Assembly (NCBI GenBank): GCA_016200725.1
Contig: JACQEE010000082.1
Coordinates: 1-16,112 of the forward strand
DNA: 16,112 nt
Reading direction: 5' to 3'
Origin: Chloroflexota bacterium
GTDB taxonomy: Bacteria; Chloroflexota; Dehalococcoidia; SHYB01
In this document: in pieces, positions 7,423 through 12,949 of the stretch
Layout: every line of letters begins with the position of its first letter
How positions within the stretch are numbered: the first letter of the stretch is position 1
Translations under genes and position numbers: made by a program
The notes under the pieces: generated by a model
Seen by the model: only the letters and a program-made list of their open reading frames with translations
Databases searched by the model: none
Told to the model about the DNA's origin: nothing

Positions 7423-7957
7423 TCAGATGAGTTTCGCCTGGCGCAGTTTGAGGGCGAGTTTCTTGCCCTTGTCGGCGGCATTCTCGCCATCGATGAACTC
7501 GCACACCTTTTCCACCTTGGGGATGTAGAGACGAGTCAGGTTCACGACGCGGCCTTTGGCGCCTGACTTCGCGGCATCGGCGCCGATGTCGGCGGCGGTC
7601 CATACGGTCGGCTTCTTGCGTCCGGCGGCCATGATGCCGCGCAGCGTCGGGTAGCGCGGCTCGCCGAGTTCGTTGCTTACGGTGACGAGCGCGGGTAGCG
7701 GCGCCTCGACGACCTCGCTGCCGTCGGTGCGGACGCGCTCGACGATGACCTTGCTGTCCTTGATCTCGATGCTCTTGCCGATGGTGATCGAGGGGATGCC
7801 GAGCATCTCGGCGACGGCCACGCCGACCTGACCCCGGTCGGTATCGGAGGCCTGGCGTCCGGCGATGATCAGATCGAACTGGCCGATCTTCTTGATCGCC
7901 TGCGCCAGGGCATAGGCGGTCGAATAGGCGTCGCCTTCGTTCAGCGCTTCATCTTGG
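7423..7957 (-). pseudogene. etfB: Electron transfer flavoprotein beta subunit, front third missing
   Basis: Clear EtfB homology runs from about DEALNEGDAYSTAYALAQA (7953 downwards) through FDLIIAGRQASDTDRGQVG and MLGIPSIT to PTLRGIMAAGRKKP and the stop at 7423, about 177 residues. A normal EtfB is about 250-265 residues, so roughly the first 80-95 are absent. The missing part includes the N-terminal KQVPD-type and MNPFDEYALEEAL-type segments. The frame stays open upstream to a stop at 8011-8013, but those residues (PAAHCTPWRSRARRWSH) are unrelated and contain no ATG or GTG. The first possible start is GTG at 7821, which would remove half the protein. The break coincides with an inverted repeat (7962-8014), and a good promoter lies just beyond it. 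Either a real deletion or an assembly error removed about 250-300 bases. A functional ETF could not be expected from this sequence. Confidence 0.85.
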
Positions 7958-7961
7958 GGGT

Positions 7962-8014
7962 GTGACCAACGGCGGGCGCGCGAACGCCACGGAGTGCAGT
8001 GGGCCGCCGGTTAC
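7962..8014. repeat. 53-base imperfect inverted repeat at the etfB break
   Basis: The left arm GTGACC-AA-CGGCGG (7962-7975) pairs with CCGCCG-GTTAC (8004-8014), with one mismatch and a short bulge. Inside, CCAC (7987-7990) pairs with GTGG (7999-8002). The element occupies exactly the space between the promoter -10 box and the first recognisable EtfB codons. It may be a small palindromic repeat or the scar of a deletion. I found no second copy in this window. Confidence 0.45.
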
Positions 8015-8042
8015 TCTAGCATCGGCTGAAAATTAGTGTCAA
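8013..8042 (-). promoter_or_regulatory. Candidate promoter of etfBA
   Basis: On the minus strand, TTGACA (8042-8037, perfect -35) is followed after 18 bases by TAGAGT (8018-8013, 4 of 6). It lies between the aldehyde dehydrogenase stop and etfB and points into etfBA, so it probably drives etfB, etfA and the 148-residue gene. Its survival right next to the truncated etfB indicates that the missing etfB part once lay just downstream of it. Confidence 0.5.
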
Positions 8043-8063
8043 CCCAAATTTGTTGCTTACCTC

Positions 8064-9527
8064 TCATCCTAGTTTGATATGCACGGACTTGATTTCGGTG
8101 TACATCTCGATGCCGGCAAAGCCACGCTCGCGGCCGAGGCCGGACTGCTTGTAGCCGCCGAAGGGCATCTGCCAGACGTATGAGCCGGTCTGGCGGTTGA
8201 CGACGACTTGGCCGGTGCGCAGGCCGCGGGCGACGCGAATCGCGGTGTCGAGATTCTGCGTCCAGATGGAGCCGCTGAGGCCGTAGGGCGTGTCGTTGGC
8301 GATCGCGAGGGCTTCGGCTTCGTCCTTGAACGGGATGACGGAGATGACCGGGCCGAAGATTTCTTCCTGCTCGATGCGCATCTTGTTGTTGACCTTGGCG
8401 AGCACAGTCGGGCGCATGAAGTTGCCCTTGCCTAGTTTGTCGCCGTTGAGGCGCTCGCCGCCGCAGGCAACGACAGCGCCTTCCTGCTTGCCGCTCTGCA
8501 CGTAGCCCAGGATCTTCTCAAGGTGCGGCTCGGTGTAGAGCGCGCCGATCTGCGTCTTCTTGTCCATGGGGTCGCCGACGACGATGGAGTTCGCGTAGTC
8601 GGTGAGGTCCTTGAGGAAGCGGTCGTGGATGTCGCGGTGGACGAGAACGCGGGAGCCGGCGGCGCACATGCAGCCAGCGAGGCGGAAGACGCCCCAGGCG
8701 GTGCCTTCGATGGCCTCTTTCCAGCGAGCGTCGGGGAAGACGATGTTGGCGGACTTGCCGCCGAGTTCGAGGTGCACTTTCTTGATGTTGGGCTCGGAGG
8801 CGTGGAGGATGCGGCGGCCGGTGGCCGTCGAGCCGGTGAGCGTGAGCATCTCGACATTGGAGTCGATGAGCGCCTGACCGGTGGGGTCGCCGGGGCCGGT
8901 GACGAAGTTGACGACGCCTGCGGGGACGCCCGCCGCCTCGAGACATTCGGCGAGGGTGAGGCAGGTGCCTGTGGCGTACTCGGAGGGTTTGACGACGATG
9001 CTGCAGCCGGCGGCGAGGGCGGGCGCGACCTTCCAGCAGCAGACGGTCCAGGGGGCGTTCCAAGGGATGATCATGCCGACGACGCCGACAGGCTCGCGGA
9101 GGGTGAAGCCGAGAGCATCGGGCATGTAGTTGAACGACTCGCCGTAGATCTTGGTAGCCCAGCCGCTGTAGTACTCGAACTCCTCGGCGCCGCCCATCGC
9201 TTCGCCCTGCGCGTCGGAGAGGGCCTTGCCTGTCTCGCGGGAGATGAGCGTGCCGAGTTCGGGGGCGCGCTTGCGAATCTCGCCGGCGATGGCGAGGAGA
9301 ACCTTGCCGCGCTGCTGGCCGGTCATGTTGCGCCAGACGCCGCTATCGAAGGAGCGTCGCGCATCGGCGACGGCCTTGGCGACATCGCTGGGCTGCGCGA
9401 GCGGGTACTTGGCGACGACCTCGTCGCGGTTGGCGGGGCTGCGGCGCTCGAAGGTCTTGCCGCTTTCGGCGTCGACCCACTTGCCGCCGATGAGCATCCT
9501 GAACGAGCGAACAGTTGTCGTGGTCAT
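8064..9527 (-). CDS. NAD(P)-dependent aldehyde dehydrogenase
   Basis: ALDH superfamily enzyme of 487 residues that oxidises an aldehyde to the acid. All catalytic signatures are present: PWNAPWT with Asn157, LELGGK with general-base Glu254, and nucleophile Cys288 in the CMCAAGSR stretch (286-293). Also present are KPSEYATG in the cofactor domain, the EEIFGPV motif near 392-398 and PFGGYKQSGLGRERG near the C-terminus. The start ATG at 9527 follows GTGAGGTGAG (9540-9531). The overall pattern is that of the broad betaine/phenylacetaldehyde/benzaldehyde-type dehydrogenases, so the substrate cannot be named. It is followed by the etfBA operon, which has its own promoter, and preceded by a long repeat-rich gap; it is probably transcribed alone. 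The motif GQ(V/I)C before the nucleophile is replaced by LAGCMC, a mild departure from the usual form. Confidence 0.95.
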   Translation of the reverse strand: MTTTTVRSFRMLIGGKWVDAESGKTFERRSPANRDEVVAKYPLAQPSDVAKAVADARRSFDSGVWRNMTGQQRGKVLLAIAGEIRKRAPELGTLISRETGKALSDAQGEAMGGAEEFEYYSGWATKIYGESFNYMPDALGFTLREPVGVVGMIIPWNAPWTVCCWKVAPALAAGCSIVVKPSEYATGTCLTLAECLEAAGVPAGVVNFVTGPGDPTGQALIDSNVEMLTLTGSTATGRRILHASEPNIKKVHLELGGKSANIVFPDARWKEAIEGTAWGVFRLAGCMCAAGSRVLVHRDIHDRFLKDLTDYANSIVVGDPMDKKTQIGALYTEPHLEKILGYVQSGKQEGAVVACGGERLNGDKLGKGNFMRPTVLAKVNNKMRIEQEEIFGPVISVIPFKDEAEALAIANDTPYGLSGSIWTQNLDTAIRVARGLRTGQVVVNRQTGSYVWQMPFGGYKQSGLGRERGFAGIEMYTEIKSVHIKLG

Positions 9528-9623
9528 GGTCTCACCTCACGATTGGTCTGGGCATCGAAAAGCATCGTACGAACGGCGCTTGGGCGCAAGAGGGGGAAGT
9601 GCAACCACCACGACACCCTTCGG

Positions 9624-9640
9624 CTCGCTCAGGGCAGGCT
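9624..9640 (+). repeat. Dispersed intergenic repeat, copy 1
   Basis: CTCGCTCAGGGCAGGCT is identical to 12448-12464 over 17 bases. Its last 14 bases also occur at 10864-10877. All three copies lie between genes and in the same orientation. Confidence 0.7.
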
Positions 9641-9723
9641 TTGACACCACGCCGGAGACGACTTGCTGGAATGAGGAAGGCGCAAGACCCTCCCGCGAGT
9701 CGTGAGGAATGGGGTTCTGGGCC

Positions 9724-9789
9724 GGGGGTGAAGCCGTGGCGAAGGGTGGGTGAGCCGGTGGTGAACCCATGCTGAAGGGTAGGTGGGCC
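9724..9789 (+). repeat. Tandem repeat, two 33-base units
   Basis: Units 9724-9756 and 9757-9789 match at 26 of 33 positions, sharing GGTGAA, CTGAAGGGT-like and GGTGGGCC-like blocks. The unit length is a multiple of three, which keeps spurious frames open through it. Confidence 0.7.
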
Positions 9790-10085
9790 GTAGGTGGCGG
9801 GACAGTGTCTTGCGGGATTTTGGCGGGTTTCCCAGCGGGAATCCCGTCGGGGAATGGGATCGGAAATTTTTGCATGGGCGAAGGACTTACGATGAAGGGA
9901 GGGTAGACCTGCGGCTAACCTCCCTGTTTCGATCGTGGTTCGAGGCATGGTCACCCGAGGATGGGCCCGCAATGGGCCGGCGTTCGGGCCGCTTTCGGGG
10001 GCCTTTCGCCCGCTCCTTCGCTTCGCTCGAGGACAAGGTTTCGACCCGCGATCTGTTCTAATTTCTACAGAAGCGGCCGTGGGAA

Positions 10086-10118
10086 ATCCCGCAATTTCGC
10101 AATTTTTTCTTGCGGGAT
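10086..10118. repeat. Hairpin with perfect 9-bp arms and a T-rich loop
   Basis: ATCCCGCAA (10086-10094) and TTGCGGGAT (10110-10118) are exact complements around a 15-base loop containing six Ts. The right arm resembles CTTGCGGGAT near 9809-9818. It lies about 290 bases beyond the ferredoxin stop, so a role as that gene's terminator is doubtful. Confidence 0.5.
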
Positions 10119-10170
10119 GCGGGAGGGTAGAAGCGCTCTGGGCCTCACCCGGCCCGCCGAAGGCAGGCCA

Positions 10171-10195
10171 CCCTCTCCATCGAAGCTGGAGAGGG
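10171..10195. repeat. Hairpin with perfect 9-bp arms
   Basis: CCCTCTCCA (10171-10179) pairs with TGGAGAGGG (10187-10195) around a seven-base loop. It sits in the gene-free region downstream of the ferredoxin gene and could be a repeat element or a transcription stop. There is no T-tract. Confidence 0.5.
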
Positions 10196-10408
10196 GAAGA
10201 GGGGATCCTCACCTGCCCCGGTGCGGAATCGGGGCGTTCTCTCCTGCGGACGGGTGCGGGGATGAGGAGGCTGGAGTTAGGTTGGCGTTGGCTCATGGCG
10301 GGATGCTAGGGAAAGAGGCAGGGCCGGATATAGTACATATGTTCTTAGGCGTTGTCAAGGGAGCGGAGGAAGATGACGAAGGCGAGCGTGCGACTTCAGG
10401 AAACGGCG

Positions 10409-10825
10409 TCAGCGAGGGGTGACGGCGTAGCCGGGTTTCTGGGCGGCGCGGACTTTGGGGCAGGCGCCTTTGCCGGCATCGCATTTGAAGCAGAACCATT
10501 GCTGTTCGCCGGGCTTGCGCCAGAGGACGTTGTTGCACTTGGCGCAGCGTTTCTCGGTGAGTTCGGTGCATTCCCAGTCGCGCATGGCGGACTTCTCGTT
10601 GAGGGGGCAGCCGCGGCCGTGGCAGATGATCGAGGCGGGGTCCTGCTTGATACAGTCGACGGGGCAGGTCGATGGGCAGGCGTCGCAGTCGTTGCACTGC
10701 ATCATGTCGATGATGAAGGTGACGCGGTACTGGGCGCTCTCGCGTCGCGTGATGGCGGCGGTGGGGCAGACGTATTCGCAGGCGCCGCAGCCGATGCAGA
10801 TGTCGTCGAGGATGTAGAAAGACAT
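10409..10825 (-). CDS. Two-cluster 4Fe-4S ferredoxin fused to a Cys-rich zinc-ribbon-like tail
   Basis: A 138-residue protein with 17 cysteines. Residues 10-20 (CIGCGACEYVC, then Pro) and 44-54 (CNDCDACPSTC, then Pro) are two C-x2-C-x2-C-x3-C motifs of a bacterial ferredoxin domain, predicted to hold two 4Fe-4S clusters for low-potential electron transfer. After residue 60 comes an extension: Cys68, Cys73 and Cys86 in an Arg/Glu-rich stretch, then CAKC (94-97) and CFKC (112-115) about 15 residues apart. The last two fit a zinc ribbon or rubredoxin-like metal site, and one more Cys (122) follows. The N-terminus starts directly at the ferredoxin fold, and only weak Shine-Dalgarno similarity is seen. 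The gene is isolated on the minus strand between repeat-rich gaps, so partner enzymes are not indicated. The ferredoxin part is certain; the tail function is unknown. Confidence 0.88.
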   Translation of the reverse strand: MSFYILDDICIGCGACEYVCPTAAITRRESAQYRVTFIIDMMQCNDCDACPSTCPVDCIKQDPASIICHGRGCPLNEKSAMRDWECTELTEKRCAKCNNVLWRKPGEQQWFCFKCDAGKGACPKVRAAQKPGYAVTPR

Positions 10826-10863
10826 GGCCAGCTCTGCTCGCTATCGTCCTTCCCTTCGACACT

Positions 10864-10877
10864 GCTCAGGGCAGGCT
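10864..10877 (+). repeat. Dispersed intergenic repeat, copy 2
   Basis: GCTCAGGGCAGGCT, identical to the cores at 9627-9640 and 12451-12464. It is flanked by CCTTCGACACT upstream and GGCTCAGGACGAACGG downstream, which themselves repeat the GCTCAGG theme. It lies just before the ferredoxin start. Confidence 0.65.
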
Positions 10878-10936
10878 ATCGGCTCAGGACGAACGGCGTG
10901 GCGAATAGCATAGCATCGCCGGGCGGAACCCCGCCG

Positions 10937-10970
10937 TCGTCTCTCTGCGTCCCAGAAAGGGGAGAGACGA
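10937..10970 (-). terminator. Possible terminator hairpin after the copper lipoprotein gene
   Basis: TCGTCTCTC (10937-10945) pairs perfectly with GAGAGACGA (10962-10970), and CCC/GGG (10951-10953 with 10959-10961) extends the stem past a five-base bulge. It lies about 90 bases past the stop of the minus-strand gene that ends at 11063. No clear U-tract follows, so it may be a palindromic repeat instead. Confidence 0.4.
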
Positions 10971-11062
10971 AGGCGTTGATGCAAACCACTTCGGTGGCCT
11001 CGAACCCGCCTTCGGTCCTGTAGGGCTTCCGCCTTGTGTGCGCCGCAGATTCGAAATGATGG

Positions 11063-11800
11063 TCAACTAACGATGATCGACGCGACCATATTCTGCGGGA
11101 AGTGGAGGCTGCAGTGATAGGGCCACTCGCCCGCATCGCTGAAGGTGTAGGTGTAACTTTGACCGGGCTTGATCTCGAGGGAGTTGAGTCCGGGCAGGTA
11201 GTTGTGGACAGGGTGCGGGTCGGTATTCACAAAATGCTGAACCCCATCGTTGTTCGTCCATGTCACTATGGCACCCTTCGAGACCAGGATCCTCGCCGGC
11301 GAGAAGGCGACGTCTTTCATGGAGACTGCCACGTCTGCCCTGCCTCTCATGTCTAGATACGAGGACGACTTGGAGGCATCGACACGGAAGGCGAGCCGCC
11401 CGTTGTGGCAGGAGCGGTCAGGCCAGCAGGCCTTGTAGTCGACCACATAGAGGCCATTTCCCTGTACTCCAGTCACATCGGAGGCCAGTTGCAGACGCCG
11501 CTCGCCGCCCACTTTTGCCGCTCCCACCGGCACGGCAACGCCATCCCGCGTGAGGGATATGGATGAGTTGTCCGCCAGTGTGAAGTTGAAGTTGATGAGG
11601 ATTTGGTTCGGGACCTGCGCGAACTGCTGACCATGCGCTGGGGTTGAGTCGACGAAGTGAGCGGCAAAGAGCTGACCGGGTAATCCGTTCGCCGTGTCAC
11701 TCGCTTGCTGAGAGGATCCGCCTCCGCAGGCTGCAACGGCGAGCGCAACGATGGCAACGGTCGCCGCGAACAAGAGCAGCCGATCCTTCCACATTCTCAT
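11063..11800 (-). CDS. Lipoprotein with CopC-like domain and type 1 copper (cupredoxin) domain
   Basis: A 245-residue exported copper protein. The ATG at 11800 follows AGGAGA (11814-11809) with eight bases of spacing, whereas the frame upstream is repeat-derived. Residues 5-24 are a signal peptide ending in VAAC, so Cys25 is the likely lipidated residue and the protein is probably membrane-anchored outside the cytoplasm. Residues about 46-141 resemble CopC: HFVDSTPAHGQQF, then VPNQILINFNF and a C-terminal GRLAFRVD; Cys125 and Cys131 could form a disulfide. Residues about 155-245 are a plastocyanin-like fold with complete type 1 copper ligands His189, Cys230, His233 and Met238 (C-x2-H-x4-M). 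It may carry, buffer or transfer copper, or carry electrons to a terminal oxidase. It is divergent from the 142-residue gene, with no copper exporter or oxidase genes in view. Confidence 0.87.
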   Translation of the reverse strand: MRMWKDRLLLFAATVAIVALAVAACGGGSSQQASDTANGLPGQLFAAHFVDSTPAHGQQFAQVPNQILINFNFTLADNSSISLTRDGVAVPVGAAKVGGERRLQLASDVTGVQGNGLYVVDYKACWPDRSCHNGRLAFRVDASKSSSYLDMRGRADVAVSMKDVAFSPARILVSKGAIVTWTNNDGVQHFVNTDPHPVHNYLPGLNSLEIKPGQSYTYTFSDAGEWPYHCSLHFPQNMVASIIVS

Positions 11801-11910
11801 GGCAGGTATCTCCTTCGCCGCCGATATTCTGTACGTGATACGGTGTCGACGGTCATTTAGATGCTTCGTCCGCCGGTCGCCCCTACGAAGAGGGGAGCGG
11901 GAAGACCAAC

Positions 11911-11942
11911 CTAACCCCAACCCCTTCCCTTTAGGGAAGGGG
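11911..11942. repeat. Dispersed palindromic repeat (hairpin with perfect 9-bp arms)
   Basis: CCCCTTCCC (11921-11929) and GGGAAGGGG (11934-11942) pair around TTTA. Bases 11911-11936 are the reverse-complement partner of 1450-1475 (23 of 26). It lies in the divergent space between the copper lipoprotein and the 142-residue gene. Confidence 0.7.
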
Positions 11943-11993
11943 GAGACGAGGCGGCTTTGCGGGGTGGGCCGATGGGCGTAGGATGTTGGCGAC

Positions 11994-12422
11994 ATGCCGA
12001 AGCCGTCGCCTATCCCGGAGCAACTCAGCCCGCAGATGCGGCAGCGCCTGCGCGATCTGCGCGACCGGCTGCTGAAGTTGCACAAGGCGCTGCTCGACGA
12101 TGAGCGGATCGCGTACGAGCGGGTGCATGGACGGGTGACGGGCGGCGAGATGCTGCAACTGGTGATTTCACACGAGTGGTTCGCGTGGCTGCATCCGGTG
12201 TCGGAACTGGTGGTGCAGGTCGACGAGATGCTCGATGGGGATGAGCCTGCGATCTGGGGCGACGCGCAGATGCTGCTGGCGCACGCGCGGATATTGCTGA
12301 TGCCATCGGAGACGGGGCAGGCCTTCTCGAAGAAGTACTACTCGGCGATCCAGCGCGAGCCTGCGGTGGTGCTAGCCCATGCGGAGGTGCGGCGGGTGCT
12401 GGCGCAGGAACCTAACCCCTGA
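11994..12422 (+). CDS. Conserved-looking helical protein of unknown function
   Basis: A 142-residue soluble protein without a name I can give. The central block ISHEWFAWLHPVSELVVQVD (58-77) reads like a conserved core and is rich in aromatics. Residues 15-48 are strongly charged and helical (RQRLRDLRDRLLKLHKALLD), followed by YERVHGRVTGGEMLQL; the C-terminal third is also helical. No cysteines, signal peptide or membrane segment. I vaguely recall similar unnamed proteins in other bacteria with the ERVHGR and WFAWLHP stretches, but cannot verify this. The start at 11994 has only weak Shine-Dalgarno similarity; Met15 is a possible later start. It stands alone between two repeat-bearing gaps and is divergent from the copper lipoprotein. 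Codon use matches its neighbours. Confidence 0.72.
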   Translation: MPKPSPIPEQLSPQMRQRLRDLRDRLLKLHKALLDDERIAYERVHGRVTGGEMLQLVISHEWFAWLHPVSELVVQVDEMLDGDEPAIWGDAQMLLAHARILLMPSETGQAFSKKYYSAIQREPAVVLAHAEVRRVLAQEPNP

Positions 12423-12447
12423 CCCCTATTCGACTCGGTCTAACGAC

Positions 12448-12464
12448 CTCGCTCAGGGCAGGCT
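12448..12464 (+). repeat. Dispersed intergenic repeat, copy 3
   Basis: Seventeen bases identical to 9624-9640, in the same orientation, 25 bases past the stop of the 142-residue gene. Confidence 0.7.
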
Positions 12465-12489
12465 CTTCCCCGGGAGGGAAGGGGAAGAG
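12463..12489. repeat. Hairpin with perfect 9-bp arms
   Basis: CTCTTCCCC (12463-12471) pairs with GGGGAAGAG (12481-12489) around a nine-base purine-rich loop. It overlaps the end of the preceding repeat and, lying downstream of the 142-residue gene, may help end its transcript. It shares the GGGAAGGGG block with the 11911-11942 repeat. Confidence 0.6.
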
Positions 12490-12494
12490 GGGAC

Positions 12495-12515
12495 GGGCGG
12501 ACTTCAAGTCCGCCC
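12495..12515. repeat. Perfect 10-bp palindrome around one base
   Basis: GGGCGGACTT (12495-12504) and AAGTCCGCCC (12506-12515) are exact complements separated by one C. It is followed by CTACC, and a related GCCCCTACG lies at about 11879-11887. This looks like another small dispersed palindromic element. Confidence 0.65.
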
Positions 12516-12580
12516 CTACCGTACCGTTCGAGGCGTTGGTGTTGGGCTTCGGCGGGAGTCTCCTAGGGGATCAGGAGCGG

Positions 12581-12589
12581 TGCTATAGT
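12581..12589 (+). promoter_or_regulatory. Candidate extended -10 promoter for the SnoaL-like/SDR pair
   Basis: TGC followed by TATAGT (5 of 6) forms an extended -10 element about 28 bases before the ATG at 12618. No good -35 box is found 16-18 bases upstream, which is acceptable for the extended -10 class. It would drive the broken SnoaL-like gene and the SDR gene. Confidence 0.4.
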
Positions 12590-12617
12590 GCGCCCATCTT
12601 CCTGTGGAGGCGCGGCT

Positions 12618-12942
12618 ATGTCGGCGAGTCTCGAGACCAAGGTGAAGGCGTTGGAGCAGCGGCTGCAGTTGCTAGGCCATCGAGGGCAAGTGCATGCACA
12701 CGTCGGTGGACTTCTTCATCCGCGTCAAGGGGAACAAGGCGTGGGCGGAGGGCTACTCCGTGGTGTTCACGAAGGAGCCGGGCTCGCCGGATATGCAGGG
12801 CTACAAGGTGTTCAGCATCGGCTTCAACCACTGGCAGTTCGAGAAGAAGGGCGAGCGCTGGTTCCTGAAGCATCGCCTGCGCCGGCCGATGGGCGGGACG
12901 GAGTGGGGCGGGAAGGTGATGAAGGAATACCTGAAAGGATAG
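12618..12942 (+). pseudogene. SnoaL/NTF2-like protein gene with internal deletion and frameshift
   Basis: The front is convincing: GGAGG at 12606-12610, seven bases, then ATG at 12618 and MSASLETKVKALEQRLQLL, the usual N-terminal helix of SnoaL-like proteins. After that the frame turns to nonsense. From about 12679 a different frame (+1) encodes IEGKCMHTSVDFFIRVKGNK, then WAEGYSVVF, HWQFEKKGERWFLKHRL and the stop at 12942, the typical beta-sheet half of the same family. Together only about 105 codons remain against the usual 140-170. About 60-80 codons carrying the LE-DR..Y-x-x-(L/A)-D helices appear to be missing, and the loss is out of frame. A short product from the ATG at 12694 is possible but would be half a domain. 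The SDR gene follows after seven bases, suggesting an operon for steroid-, terpene- or polyketide-like substrate metabolism (inferred). Confidence 0.7.
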
Positions 12943-12949
12943 CAGCGAC

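Larger units (their letters stand above)
9541..10408. other. Long gene-free, repeat-rich intergenic region
   Basis: About 870 bases between the start of the aldehyde dehydrogenase gene and the end of the ferredoxin gene. Open frames exist on both strands, for example 9532-10296 on the minus strand. Their products are low-complexity Arg/Pro/Ser-rich, carry no domain, and follow the local repeats, so I do not call them genes. The region holds a dispersed repeat (9624-9640), a 2 x 33-base tandem repeat (9724-9789), a 7-bp stem (9896-9902 with 9919-9925), and two perfect 9-bp hairpins (10086-10118 and 10171-10195). CTTGCGGGAT occurs twice, near 9809-9818 and at 10109-10118. The stretch at about 9961-10030 alternates CGGGCCGC and CGCTTCGCTCG motifs. 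No tRNA, riboswitch or origin-like feature was seen. Confidence 0.6.

Noticed and set aside
7423..7821. Short EtfB starting at GTG 7821 as a complete small protein
   Set aside because: Clear EtfB homology continues upstream of 7821 to about 7953, so the GTG is internal and the gene is truncated rather than short.
8523..9644. 373-residue open frame on the plus strand
   Set aside because: Antisense to the intact aldehyde dehydrogenase gene; composition is Gly/Ala/Glu-rich without any domain.
9532..10296. 254-residue open frame on the minus strand in the repeat-rich gap
   Set aside because: It runs through tandem repeats and hairpins, is Arg/Pro/Ser-rich, has no motif and overlaps the aldehyde dehydrogenase start. 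It is more likely non-coding.
9541..10408. CRISPR array or tRNA in the repeat-rich gap
   Set aside because: Repeats are few, unequal and not regularly spaced, and no cloverleaf was found.
10352..11023. 223-residue open frame on the plus strand
   Set aside because: Mostly antisense to the ferredoxin gene, whose cysteine motifs are unmistakable.
11801..12085. N-terminal extension of the copper lipoprotein frame up to 12085
   Set aside because: The extra 95 residues are Arg/Ser-rich and translate the GC-rich repeat. A good ribosome binding site and lipoprotein signal begin at 11800.
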